NCBI GenBank assembly: GCA_029834535.1
Contig: JAQMWT010000404.1
Span: forward strand, 62,001-126,000
From: Chrysophaeum taylorii
Lineage: Eukaryota; Sar; Pelagophyceae; Pelagomonadales; Pelagomonadaceae
Direction: 5' to 3'
Length of the DNA stretch: 64,000 bases
Below the pieces are notes generated by a model. The model ran no database searches. It saw only the letters and a list, made by a program, of their open reading frames with translations, and had not been told where the DNA came from. Of this stretch, positions 28,639 through 37,452 are shown piece after piece. How positions within the stretch are numbered: the first letter of the stretch is position 1; every line of letters starts with the position of its first letter. A program made the position numbers and the translations under genes.

Positions 28639-29041
28639 TAACCTAACATCAGACCTCTCCCTAGCATATGGGAGCCAGGCCGGACCGGTAGAAGCCGGTA
28701 CGGAATCACAGAGGAAAATCACGCAGTTGGGGCAGAGGCGAGGGACGAGGACGGGCTTGTTGATGGTGGACCGCCACTGCGCGCGGTCTTGTGCGAGGTC
28801 GTGCAAAAGCGTCGTAGGCCGCGGACGTGTTGGTCCACGAACAATCGACCTGTCCGTCGAGTTTTGCCCAACCGAGCGAACCCCATCCCAGCGCGGACTT
28901 TTTTTCCGTGTGCTAACCGGCCAGCCAGCCCGGAAGGCGAGCAGGCACCGTCTCACTCCGGGACGGCCGGGGCCGCCGCAGGGAGCAAGCAAGCGCGTTA
29001 GGCAGGCGCCGTCCTCCATCGCAACCAACGGTTAGCGATCG
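28639..29041 (-). mobile_element. SINE-like retroposon (second subfamily) inserted at a stop codon
   Basis: 403 bp on the minus strand, from CGATCGCTAACCGTTGG to a TAACCTAAC-type tail. It shares both ends with the 53.1-kb copy, but the middle (for example GTGGACCGCCACTGCGCGCG) is shared only with the 48.0 and 58.8-kb copies. Flanked by CAGGAATCC at 28630-28638 and 29042-29050. The insertion falls inside the stop codon of the neighbouring gene. Confidence 0.9.
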
Positions 29042-30663
29042 CAGGAATCCAAGCCATCCTTATGGTGGTCGATGTCGCACTCGAACTCGCCCTGGAGGTC
29101 GAGGAGGGCGCGGTCGAGGTCGGCGGATATTTTGGACATGGTGCGCATCAATCTTGCCGTCTTGCCGCCGGCGACGGATATTCGTCGGAAGACCGAGGCG
29201 CGCGAGAGGGTATAGTTGGTGGTGGTGGTACCAGGCGCGTGGGGTGCTAGGTTGTTGTCGATGGGGCGGCCGGTGTCGATGTCGATTCCAGCGTCCTCAT
29301 CTCGGTTGACGTCGGGCGAGTTGTAGTCGCCCTCGGCGGCGGCGGCGCCGAGAAAAAAGGCGTTGGTAATGCCGAGGTCGGCGGAAGAGTTTGCGTGGAA
29401 GGGAAAGGCCGTGTTGCAGCGGAGGTTGGGCAGGTAGAGGAAGGCGAGCGAAGCGTGCGCGGCAAAGGCGAGGGCGAGGTCCGAGGCGAGGATAAAAATT
29501 TGGCGTCGGTTGTCGTCGACCGCGAGGCCGACGAGGACCAGGAGAGGCTTGGCGATGAGCCAGAGCGTAAAAATGGCGTTGAATTTGCGGTAGAATCTGA
29601 TTTTTGATCTGTAGTTTCGGGCGGTCGTGCGGGCGGCGTGCCAGAACCAGAGGACGGCGGCCGCGCGGAGCGAGACGAGGACGACGCCGGGGGGCGACTC
29701 GTAGTGGGAGGCTGTCTTGGCGGGGTCGAAGACGTAGAAGCGCCAGAGTTCGAGGGAAAGGGTGGTCCACGTCAGGGCGGTCACGTAGGCGGCGACGCGG
29801 ACGCGGCCGTTGATGCTCAGCTTGCGACGCACGATCGTCCAGCCTTTGGCGAGCAAGACGACGAGAAGGACGAGGAGCAAATCGGCCGCGTGCCACAAAA
29901 AGGTGGCCGTGTTGCGGCACGCCGGGGCACCCTCGCCGTCGGCCGCGAAGGTCGCGTAGTGGACGGCTGCGAAGACGCAGCCGGCGAGCTGGACCCAGAC
30001 CGACCAGCAGAGCATCGCGACCGTGTGGTGGAACTTGCGGCGTCGTCGGAGGCGCGCTCGGAGAAGGGTACAGAGAGCCCCGAGCACCCCGTAGGCCCCC
30101 AGAAAGGTGAGGGTCGTGGGCAGGGCGCCCGTCTCGTCGGCGCTGAACTCGCGGGTCTGGGGATCGTTGCCGTTCGTGAGGTGGAGATCGTAGTCCAGGA
30201 CGAGGGGTCCCTGGCAAAACCCCGAACACTCGGCGTCGCAGTTGGAGAAGGCGATGAAGACCCACACGTTGGTGCTGACGTCGATCTTGACCTTGCCCGA
30301 CGCCGTCGTTTCGCCGTCGGACGTCGAGACGCGGCGCACGAAGCCGCCCTTGGTGCCGAGGTCGAGGCTCCGCGTCGCCTCGCGCCGCTTCTTCGAGCAC
30401 GTTCCGTCGCTCGTGTAGAGGTCAACCCACTTATCGAACCCGTCGTAGTACAACAGCATCTCGGGGGACGCGCCGACAGGAAATGTGACACGGAAGTCGA
30501 GAAGACCGTACTTGCGCGACGTCTCGTGGGCGTCGAGGTTCTTGGGAGTCGGCACGAAGCAGAACCGCTCCACAAACACCCATGGCTCCAGCGTGTCGAG
30601 CGACCCGTCCTTTACCCGCAACCCCCCAGCGAATCCCACCACCACCACCAGCGGCAACAGCAT
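29032..30663 (-). CDS. TMEM145/GPR180-like seven-transmembrane protein with a lumenal ectodomain
   Basis: 543 residues from the ATG at 30663 (MLLPLVVVVGFAGGLRVKDG); the long upstream extension is low-complexity and rejected. A signal peptide is followed by a beta-rich ectodomain of about 200 residues (WVFVERFCF, KYGLLDFRV, then a cysteine pair NCDAECSGFC). Seven hydrophobic segments follow from about residue 200 (TLTFLGAYGVLGALC, MLCWSVWVQLAGCVFAAVHY, LLLVLLVVLLAKGW and others), and a cytoplasmic tail. This is the layout of the GOST/GpcrRhopsn4 family that includes GPR180 and TMEM145, membrane proteins of the secretory pathway. The last three residues (CDR) and the TAA come from the retroposon inserted in the original TGA. 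The start lies about 100 bp downstream of the preceding gene's stop. Confidence 0.82.
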   Translation of the reverse strand: MLLPLVVVVGFAGGLRVKDGSLDTLEPWVFVERFCFVPTPKNLDAHETSRKYGLLDFRVTFPVGASPEMLLYYDGFDKWVDLYTSDGTCSKKRREATRSLDLGTKGGFVRRVSTSDGETTASGKVKIDVSTNVWVFIAFSNCDAECSGFCQGPLVLDYDLHLTNGNDPQTREFSADETGALPTTLTFLGAYGVLGALCTLLRARLRRRRKFHHTVAMLCWSVWVQLAGCVFAAVHYATFAADGEGAPACRNTATFLWHAADLLLVLLVVLLAKGWTIVRRKLSINGRVRVAAYVTALTWTTLSLELWRFYVFDPAKTASHYESPPGVVLVSLRAAAVLWFWHAARTTARNYRSKIRFYRKFNAIFTLWLIAKPLLVLVGLAVDDNRRQIFILASDLALAFAAHASLAFLYLPNLRCNTAFPFHANSSADLGITNAFFLGAAAAEGDYNSPDVNRDEDAGIDIDTGRPIDNNLAPHAPGTTTTNYTLSRASVFRRISVAGGKTARLMRTMSKISADLDRALLDLQGEFECDIDHHKDGLDSCDR

Positions 30664-30763
30664 TGTGGCGTTGTGAACTCTGTGTCCGTTGAGGAGGAGT
30701 CGGGCGCACGAAATGAATGAGGCCGTCATGACGACAGAGACACATTGGTGGTGGTGGTGGTGG
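30664..30763 (-). promoter_or_regulatory. Candidate location of a SECIS element (3' UTR of the SelW fusion gene)
   Basis: A eukaryotic selenoprotein needs a SECIS hairpin in its 3' UTR. The 100 bp after the stop contain one ATGA (minus strand, at 30729-30726) and a partial inverted pair CTCTGT/ACAGAG around it, but I could not fold a canonical SECIS core by eye. The element may extend into the next gene. This entry marks where to look and does not claim the element. Confidence 0.2.
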
Positions 30764-32053
30764 TCAGTTGTTTGGGGCCGCGGCACGGACGGCGTCGAGG
30801 ACTCGGCGCGTGGACTCGGGGGTCTCGCAGCGGTCGTGGCCCATGGTCTTCTTGGAATGCACAAGTTCGCCGTCGACGGTGACCTCGAAGTTGCCCGTGG
30901 GGACTGCGTCGCGGATTTCCGTCACCTTGGCGGCTGGGACCTCGGTCTCGATCGCATCCTTGAGAGCGGTCGAGAAGCGGTCGTACCCTCAGGCGCCGCA
31001 AAACTGGATGTCGACGGCGGGAGACGACGACGACGGAGCGTAGATTTCCTCGAGGTCTTTGGCCGCGTCGGCGAGGGTTGGTCTCGGTTTTTCGAGCTCG
31101 CGCCTCGCGAGGGGGGGGAGGGCGAAGGCGGCGACGTGTGCCTGGGGGTCGTAGAAGTCGAGGGCGTGTTCGGTGGCGAAGGCGGCAGCGCGGTTTTCGT
31201 CGTCGAGAGCCCGGGGATCGTCGCCGAGCGTGGCGCACGCGAGGTTCCACTGGCCGCCCGGGTAGACCGCCGAAAAGCACGAGTAGGGCATGACCACGGG
31301 AAAGCCCGCGGCCTTGAGGCCGTGGTACACCGTGCGGAAGACGCGCGGCAGGTACCAGTAGCTGCCGGCCTGGGCGACGACGGCGCCGCGCGGCCGGAGA
31401 CATCGCCGGAGGGCCTCGTAAAAGGCGGGAGCGTAGAGCTGGACCCCCGGGCCGATCGGGTCCGAAGCGTCGACAACGACGAGGTCGTACTGGGAATCGG
31501 GGCTCGCGCGCACGAATTCGCACCCGTCCGCGAAGACGACGTCGAGGCGAGCGTCGGCGTCGAGACTCGCGGGCCAGAGGGTGGGCATGAGGTCGCGAGC
31601 CGCGTCGACGACGCCCCTGTCGATGTCGACGAGTGTCACGTGTTCTACCTCGGGGTGCCGAAGGATCTCGCGCGCGACGCCGCCGTCGCCGCCGCCGACG
31701 ATCAATACCCTCAGCTCGCGTCGGGGCGCGCCGCGCCGCAGGAGGGGCACGTGGGCGAGGAACTCGTGGTACCCCGCCTCGTCGCGCTCGGCGCACTGGA
31801 GCGCGCCGTCGAGGATGAGCGCGCGGCCGAGCGACACCGTGTCCACGACGGTGATGTGCTGGAACTCGCTTCGCACGTCGCGGACGACGCCCTTGATCTC
31901 GGCCGACCACACGATGCCTCGCAGCCACGAGTCGCTCACGAACCGTCCGTCCCGCGACACCCCGCACCGTGGCACGCTGATCTCGGGGGCCACGAGCGCC
32001 GACGTGATGGTGCACCACCACGACAGTAAATGAAGGATCCCCATCCTCCTCAT
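30764..32053 (-). CDS. Spermidine synthase fused to a SelW-type selenoprotein domain (in-frame UGA)
   Basis: 429 codons if the TGA at 30989-30991 is read as selenocysteine. The N-terminus MRRMGILHLLSWWCTITSALVAP is a signal ending in a plastid-type motif. The spermidine synthase domain (about 40-310) has the aminopropyltransferase signatures GYHEFLAHVPLL, VLIVGGGDGGVAREILRH, VTLVDID, and DASDPIGPG with the catalytic aspartate. After a linker, VDIQFCGA is followed by TGA and GYDRFSTALKDAIE, then GNFEVTVDGELVHSKK and a final helix up to TGA at 30764-30766. FCGA-U-GY, the FEV..DGELVHSKK strand and the domain length match SelW (CxxU redox motif). Termination at the first TGA would leave a complete synthase. 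The start at 32053 overlaps the upstream gene's stop by four bases (ATGA); the next ATG at 32044 is equally possible. Confidence 0.87.
30989..30991 (-). other. In-frame TGA read as selenocysteine
   Basis: The codon lies exactly where SelW proteins carry selenocysteine in CxxU: TTT TGC GGC GCC TGA GGG TAC. Conserved SelW sequence continues in the same frame for another 74 codons. Other genes in the window use TGA as a stop, so this is not a code change. Confidence 0.85.
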
Positions 32054-33957
32054 GTCGCGTCCTGGAACGGAACGCACGCCAGATCGTCGTCCGACCCGGC
32101 CCCTGCACCTGCCCCTGCCCCTGCGCCTGGGGGGGCGGAGTCAGCAGGAGCCCCAGTCGCCCAGCACCACCGCCACAGGGCGAGCGCTGCAGAGACGACG
32201 AGGAGTGGCCGCCATCCCCGAGGGGAAAAGAGAGCGTCGAGCCTCGGGAGGAGAGAAAGGTGAAGGAGGTCGGAGCGGAGAAACCTGGCGAGCTTGGCCT
32301 CGAGGTCGTCGGGGGCCCCCAGAACGAGCTTGCGGAGGCGGGGAGGGTCCCGGAGGATGGCGCGCGCGAGGCGGCGGATGGCGCGGGGAAATGCGCGCTC
32401 GACGCGGCGGGTCCAGCGGTAATTCAAGGGGAGCGAGAGAAGCGCCGCGTCGGCCGCTGCCCGCGGCGAGTAAGTCGACGACGAGACCCGGTGGTACTCC
32501 TGGAGCGTCTGGCGCGCGTACTTGGCCCAGAGCGCGGCGATCGAAAAGGTGGTCTCGCCGAGGACGGCGAGGCACCGTCTGAGAGCGCCGACCGTGCGCG
32601 CGAAGAAGATGACCTCCGACGGTACTTTGGAGAAGATCGGGAGGCTCGCGGGGTCGTGTGAGAGGGCGTCCTCGATACGACGGAAGATGGCCTCGGGGAT
32701 CTCGCAGTCTTGGGCGGTCGAGTCGAAGAACTGGTACAAGAGCGCTCGCCGGGTCTCGAGGTCGGCCGCCGTCGCGGCGAACTCGTAACGGTCGGCGAGG
32801 CCGGTTCCGAGCGGGTCGTCGAGGGCCGCGGCGACTAAATCAGGGCTGCGCGCATTCAAGAGCAGCACGAGCCTCGCGAGGTGGGCGCGTTGCTCGAGGT
32901 CGAGCTCGCAGCACTGGCCCCAGTCGATGAGCGCGAGAGCGTCGCGATCGTCGAGGACCAAAACGTTGCCCGGGTGCGCGTCCGCGTGGAAGAAGCCGTC
33001 GAGAAACAAGGAGGCCCCGATCGCGTCGATCACGGCAACGAGTCGGCGCTTGACGACGAGCTCGCGGCGGCAGTGCGCATCGAACGAGGCGAGCGTCGTC
33101 CCCTCGAGAAACTGTGCCGTCAACGACGACGAGCCGCACAGCTCGACGACGGGCTGCGGGACGACGACCGCCCCGCCAAACCCCCGATTTTCGAAGATCG
33201 CGACGGCGCGCCGCATGTTCCGGAGCTCGAGGGTGAGGTCGAGCTCGCAGGGGAAATTGTTGTCGAACTCGTCGAGGATCACTTCGATCGTCTGGCGCAT
33301 TCCGAGCCCCAACAACGCGTCCACTTGCAGACACAACGATCTATGGTTCTTCAGGTCTTGGCACATGTTTCGTCGCGCGTCCTCGAACACCACCTTGATG
33401 GCGACGTCGGCGAAGGCGCCTTCGCCGGTGCGCGCCTGCCGCGGTCGCGCGAGCCGACCGCGGTGCACCTGCCCGACCGACGCCGCCGCGAGCGGCTCTT
33501 TCGAGACGTTCTCCAGAAGCTCGTCGAGGGTGGCCGAGCCCACGTCGCCCGTCAAAACCCGCTCTATCTCTTCCCAGGGCCGCGACCGCGCCTTGTCAAA
33601 CGCGAAGCGCAGCTCGCGCTCCCAAGCGCGCGGCAGCAAGCTCCCCTGGGAAACCGCGTACTGCGCGGCCTTGAGGTAGACGCCGCCGAGCTCGTCGTAC
33701 ATTCGCGCGACCAGCCGACTCGTCTCCTCGTGCTTGGTATCGAGCAGCGCGTCGCGCTTTCGCCGGTACTCCTCCTCGTCGGCCGCCTCGGATCGCACCC
33801 GCCCGAGTTCCTGGAGTGCGCGGTAGTACCGCACGAGAATCGGCACCGCGTGGCTCAACACCTTGTAGCTCCGCGTCATGTCCGAGTAGCTCGAATTCAT
33901 CGACGCGCGGACGCTCGCACTCAATGCCTCGATGTCCCACGTTGCTTCTCTTCCCAT
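32050..33957 (-). CDS. ABC1/ADCK (UbiB-family) atypical kinase
   Basis: 635 residues from the ATG at 33957 (MGREATWDIEALSAS); the open frame extends far upstream only because it is antisense to the transporter gene. In UbiB-family proteins this fold supports ubiquinone or prenylquinone metabolism in mitochondria or plastids. Visible motifs: the KxGQ region as YLKAAQYAVSQGSLLP (the glycine is alanine here), the alanine-rich loop EPLAAASVGQVHRGRL, VAIKVVF lysine, catalytic HADAHPGNVLV and metal-binding LIDWGQ. A C-terminal hydrophobic segment (WRPLLVVSAALALWRWCWA) is followed by a GAGAGAG linker and a short acidic tail. No clear targeting peptide is seen. It is first in the minus-strand gene run and divergent from the CRT-like gene. 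Confidence 0.88.
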   Translation of the reverse strand: MGREATWDIEALSASVRASMNSSYSDMTRSYKVLSHAVPILVRYYRALQELGRVRSEAADEEEYRRKRDALLDTKHEETSRLVARMYDELGGVYLKAAQYAVSQGSLLPRAWERELRFAFDKARSRPWEEIERVLTGDVGSATLDELLENVSKEPLAAASVGQVHRGRLARPRQARTGEGAFADVAIKVVFEDARRNMCQDLKNHRSLCLQVDALLGLGMRQTIEVILDEFDNNFPCELDLTLELRNMRRAVAIFENRGFGGAVVVPQPVVELCGSSSLTAQFLEGTTLASFDAHCRRELVVKRRLVAVIDAIGASLFLDGFFHADAHPGNVLVLDDRDALALIDWGQCCELDLEQRAHLARLVLLLNARSPDLVAAALDDPLGTGLADRYEFAATAADLETRRALLYQFFDSTAQDCEIPEAIFRRIEDALSHDPASLPIFSKVPSEVIFFARTVGALRRCLAVLGETTFSIAALWAKYARQTLQEYHRVSSSTYSPRAAADAALLSLPLNYRWTRRVERAFPRAIRRLARAILRDPPRLRKLVLGAPDDLEAKLARFLRSDLLHLSLLPRLDALFSPRGWRPLLVVSAALALWRWCWATGAPADSAPPGAGAGAGAGAGSDDDLACVPFQDAT

Positions 33958-34071
33958 CTCTGGCACACACACACACACACTGTGAGGAGTTTCGTCACGG
34001 CATGGAGACCGTCGTCGTGTCACCGCGTCATTAAATTGACGCGGGGTAAACAGAAAAACAAAGATCTGCGG
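33958..34071. promoter_or_regulatory. Divergent upstream region with a CA microsatellite
   Basis: 114 bp between the ATGs of the ABC1 kinase (minus) and the CRT-like transporter (plus), with a (CA)n run at about 33962-33979. A bidirectional promoter is inferred from the spacing. Confidence 0.5.
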
Positions 34072-35476
34072 ATGGTCGGGGCGGGTCGGTGGTGGCGCGA
34101 GGGTGTGGCGATCGCGACGGTCGTCTGTCTTGGCGGGCTGAACTCGATATTCTCCAAGATCCGCGCCGACCAGCTCCAGGAGTTTGACGGTCTTGCCTGC
34201 GGCGTGATGAACGCCATCGGCTACGTGGTCTTCTATTTTGCGTATGTGGCGTACGCGTACCGCACCGGGGCCATCACCCCCGAGATGATGCGGTTCATGT
34301 ACGTCGACGCTGGAGACGAGACAGCGCGGAAATCTTCGTGGAGAATATGGCGCGGCGCTCACCGGTACATCGTCGCGGGCGGCCTCGCCGACGAGGCGGG
34401 CCAGGTGTGCGGCTTTGTCGCGCAGCCCTACGTCTCTATTATCGCGAGCGCCCTTCTGTCCCAGACATCGAGCGCCTGGAATATGTGCTGGTCGGCAAGC
34501 CTTCTTGGGGCGCGCTATGTCGCGCAAGAGTTCGCGGGCGTCGGCATAGCTTTGGCCGGAGCGTCGCTCGAGGTCCTCGATATCGAGTCCGGAAACGACC
34601 GCGGCACGCGCTTCGACATGGCCCTCTTGCTTCTGGCCTCGGCGGCTGCCCCTTCGCTTTCGTTTGTATTGAAAGAAAAGTGCTTTCGATTGTGGGAGGG
34701 GGCACCCCGGCCGCTCCTCGGAGACCGAAAAGACCTCGACGTCTGGGTCGTCGCGTCCGCCGCTGCCGTCTGGTCCTTGGCGTGGGCCCCCGCCGTCACG
34801 CTCGCGACCGCCGTGATTCAGAGGCCCCACAACATGTCGGTTTCTCGCTACTTTGTCGAAACGGCCCGGTGCTTTGGCAACGACGTCGACTACGCGTCCA
34901 AGTTTATCGACGACGACGACGACGACGGGGACGCCCGCAGAGCGTGCCGCCAAGCCTGGCAGTATTGGTTGCTTTACATGGTCAACAACATCTGCTACAA
35001 CATCAGCATCTACCGTGTCGTCCGCCTCACGAGTGCCCTCACGGCCTTCGTATGCCTCAAAATAGTAGTTCCGGTCGCCGTCGTCCTCGCCGTCGCCGTC
35101 GAATGGCCCTACGTCGGCCGAGGCACCATGACCGCCACCCAGGGCATCAGCCTCGTTGTGATCCTCGTCGGCGTCGCCATCTTCCGCCACGGCTCCTACG
35201 TCAACGAGCGGCGCTTCGGAGGGCGGCGCCGACGAGAGGGGCGAGACGACGAAAATGGCGGCAGTGACTGGGTCTGCTGCTGGCCGCTCGCCGACTACAT
35301 CCTCGGCTCGGCGCGCAAACCTCTGACCCCGCCGCCGCTGCCTCCTCCTCCTGCGGCCGGGGTTCACCCGCAGCCGCGTCTTCACTTCATGGACATCGCG
35401 CGTCAGACTAGTAGTACCACTTCTCCAGCCAACCGCAGCAGCGCGGCGCGCCTGCTGGACTCTGACACCCCCGCAC

Positions 35477-35507
<31 letters not shown>

Positions 35508-35535
35508 ATTGAGAGAGCAACCTGTTGTTTCATAG
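34072..35535 (+). CDS. CRT-like (chloroquine-resistance-transporter-like) drug/metabolite transporter
   Basis: 487 residues from the ATG at 34072. About ten hydrophobic segments arranged as in the drug/metabolite transporter superfamily: VAIATVVCLGGLNSIFSKIR, NAIGYVVFYFAYVAYAY, YVSIIASALLSQTSSAWNMC, GIALAGASLEVLD, LLASAAAPSLSFVLKEK, VASAAAVWSLAWAPAVT, YMVNNICYNISIYRVVR, TAFVCLKIVVPVAVVLAVA and ISLVVILVGVAIF. NSIFSKIR and the LTSALTAFVCLKI region resemble the CRT-like group known from apicomplexan PfCRT, plant CLTs and protists, which move thiols, peptides or amino acids across vacuolar or plastid membranes. An aspartate run (DDDDDDGD) lies in a loop, and the acidic C-terminus ends in another aspartate run. 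The longer frame upstream of 34072 is antisense to the ABC1 gene. Confidence 0.72.
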
Positions 35536-35577
35536 AATACAGGGCAGGTGCGATCTACCAAATGTCGCGCCGACACC

Positions 35578-36273
35578 TTATTTGTTGCGGGGGCCGTCGA
35601 AGTTGGGTCCGCCGAGGAGAGCCGAGAGGGCGGAGCGCTCCTCGTCGGTACGCATCGCGCGCGCCTCGATCATGGCAGCGCGGTTGTCCTCGATGGTGAT
35701 GACGCGGCCAGTGCGCTTGTCCTGGACCATAAGATAGACAAATCCGTCTTTCTTGTTGGAAACTTCTGCGTACACCAAACCCTCGGCGTAGGGTCCCTTG
35801 ACGTTGAAGCGGACGCGCACGCGCTTCGAGTTGTCGGACTCTTCGTCGTACGAGGTGTTCTCGATAAAGTTCCGGCGGCCCTCGCGGTGGCCGCCATGGT
35901 CGCGGCCGTACCCCTTGAGCGGTTCGCCGTACCCCCGCCGCACCGCTTCGTCGCCTCTGACCGCGTCGAGAGCCACGTCGAAGATCCGGTTCGGCGACAT
36001 CTTCGTCGGGAGCAGCTCGCGGATGATAAAGTACGCGCACGTCCCCACGAGACCAATCGCCGCCCCCCACAGCGTCAGGTTGAACCCAACCTGCACCTTC
36101 TGCGCTGCCGTCAACGGCGCGAGCTGTGTCTCGTCGGACTCCGTCGGCGGCTCGCCCTTCTTCTCGCTCAGCCATCGCGGGTGACCCATCGCCAACGCGG
36201 GCCGGGCCTCCAGCCTGCGGACGACCGACCGCTGTCCGGCAAACAAGGTACGGACAGGCACCCGTCGCATCAT
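35578..36273 (-). CDS. TIM21: Mitochondrial import subunit TIM21
   Basis: 231 residues. Subunit of the TIM23 presequence translocase; it links TIM23 to the TOM complex and to respiratory chain complexes in the inner membrane. The N-terminus MMRRVPVRTLFAGQRSVVRR is a basic amphipathic presequence. One membrane span follows (FNLTLWGAAIGLVGTCAYFI), then the intermembrane-space domain with IFDVALDAVRGDEAVRRGYG, EPLKGYGRDHGGHREGRRNF, VRVRFNVKGPYAEGLVYAEV and ITIEDNR, all in the order seen in yeast and animal Tim21. Length agrees with the family. It is convergent with the CRT-like gene, with 42 bp between stops. Confidence 0.93.
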   Translation of the reverse strand: MMRRVPVRTLFAGQRSVVRRLEARPALAMGHPRWLSEKKGEPPTESDETQLAPLTAAQKVQVGFNLTLWGAAIGLVGTCAYFIIRELLPTKMSPNRIFDVALDAVRGDEAVRRGYGEPLKGYGRDHGGHREGRRNFIENTSYDEESDNSKRVRVRFNVKGPYAEGLVYAEVSNKKDGFVYLMVQDKRTGRVITIEDNRAAMIEARAMRTDEERSALSALLGGPNFDGPRNK

Positions 36274-36370
36274 TTCGTCTTCGCCGGGATCGATCCTAAC
36301 AAATCGCTAGCCCTTTACTTCATTATATTAGTCTAACCCTCTCTCACCGAACGGTCCGGAGAACGCGACG

Positions 36371-37181
36371 ATGGCGACGACGACGACGACGGTTGTTGCG
36401 AAGAGCGAAGAGAAGGAAAAGGTGCTGTGGCCCGCCGACGGAATCCCCCGCATAGGTAACGCGGACGAATTCGATCACATCACGTTCGACTTCGAGGCGT
36501 ACGTCGAAGAGTTGCTACCCCAGCTCAACGCCCCTGGTCCGCACTGGAGTGCGGAAGCGCGGAAGGCCGCGGTCGAAGCGGCGGCGGCCTCGGCTCCACC
36601 TGGCATGTGAGTACCGAATCCCCTAGATCGCGTCGTGACGATTGCGCAGGTCGATCCAGAAGCTCGAGGAGAAGTACCGAACGGTCGTCTGCCGACACTG
36701 GCTCCGCGGATTGTGCATGAAAGGCGAGCAGTGCGAGTTTCTGCACCAGTACGACACCGATCGGATGCCCGTGTGTCGGTGGGGGACCTCGTGCCAGATT
36801 CCAGATTGTCCCTACCGACACGTCGCCGAAGACGACAAACCCCAGTGCGTCTTCTACCAGCAGGGTTTTTGCATCCACGGCCTCCTCTGCAAGTACAGAC
36901 ACGTCAAGCAACCCCCCGAGAAGAGACCAAAAATCGCCGATTTTAGCCTCGGCATCGCCCAAAAGTCCCGCCAGGCCGACGGTGCCCCTCAAAACGCTCG
37001 AAATCCTCCGAACGAGTACTACAAAATCGCCCTCTGCAAGCACCACATGCTCGGGGGTATGTGCCCCTTTGGCGACGAATGCCACTTTGCCCACGGCTCC
37101 CACGAACTTCGACCCTTCCGCGGCCGCGGCGGTGGCCGCCAGCAGCAGCAACAGCAGCTGCAGCAGCAGCAGCAGCAGTAG
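36371..37181 (+). CDS. CPSF30/Yth1-type CCCH zinc-finger polyadenylation factor (two exons)
   Basis: Component of the cleavage and polyadenylation complex that recognises the poly(A) signal. Two exons, 36371-36606 and 36650-37181, joined across a 43-bp GT-AG intron (GTGAGTACC ... TTGCGCAG) to read PPGMSIQKLEEKYR. Four CCCH fingers are visible: CRHWLRGLCMKGEQCEFLH, CRWGTSCQIPDCPYRH, CVFYQQGFCIHGLLCKYRH, and a more distal CKHHMLGGMCPFGDECHFAH. The first three match the CPSF30 order and wording (VVCRHWLRGLC, CEFLHQYD). The C-terminus is a GRGGG/polyglutamine tail; the zinc knuckle of animal CPSF30 is missing. Without splicing, exon 1 stops at 36610. The start lies about 97 bp from the divergent TIM21 ATG. 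Confidence 0.9.
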
Positions 37182-37452
37182 AACCTATATATGCGTAACT
37201 AACTATTATCCTGCACGTCCGTCCGAGGGCTCATTACAAACTTTAACTATTTATATACTTGTTTATCTGAATGGTTTCCTGTCCCGCGGGGCTCCCGCGC
37301 AAGTCCCGGTAATCCAAAGTAGGACTATCATTCGGCGCCGGGGAGTAGGAGCGCGGGCGTCTATCATGAGGAGGAAGAAGAAGGGCACCATGGTTGTCGT
37401 CTGAGCTATTCGGTGATCCGGGGGAAATTTATTTATTATTACTCCAGAGAGC
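37182..37452. other. 3' flank of CPSF30 and left flank of the LTR element
   Basis: Base composition changes from GC-rich to AT-rich across this interval. No gene recognised. I could not identify a convincing short target-site duplication matching the right flank of the element. Confidence 0.5.

Noticed and set aside
30700-30763. A specific SECIS hairpin around the ATGA at 30729
   Set aside because: CTCTGT/ACAGAG can pair but leaves four unpaired bases next to the ATGA, and the apical helix does not form. Not canonical, so only the region is reported.
32050-32053. Bacterial operon or bacterial contaminant suggested by the ATGA overlap
   Set aside because: Neighbouring genes are eukaryotic (TIM21, CPSF30 with an intron, CEP19) and the SelW domain has the eukaryotic form. 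The overlap is compact packing.
32881-34071. N-terminal extension of the CRT-like transporter
   Set aside because: Antisense to the ABC1 kinase, with no domain. The first hydrophobic segment follows the ATG at 34072.
33958-35520. N-terminal extension of the ABC1 kinase to 1156 residues
   Set aside because: The extension is antisense to the CRT-like transporter. The ABC1-type sequence begins at the ATG at 33957.
37199-37452. Nested insertion of the LTR element into another copy's pol
   Set aside because: If element A had inserted into copy B's pol, the missing half of that pol should precede 37453. The left flank shows no pol similarity.
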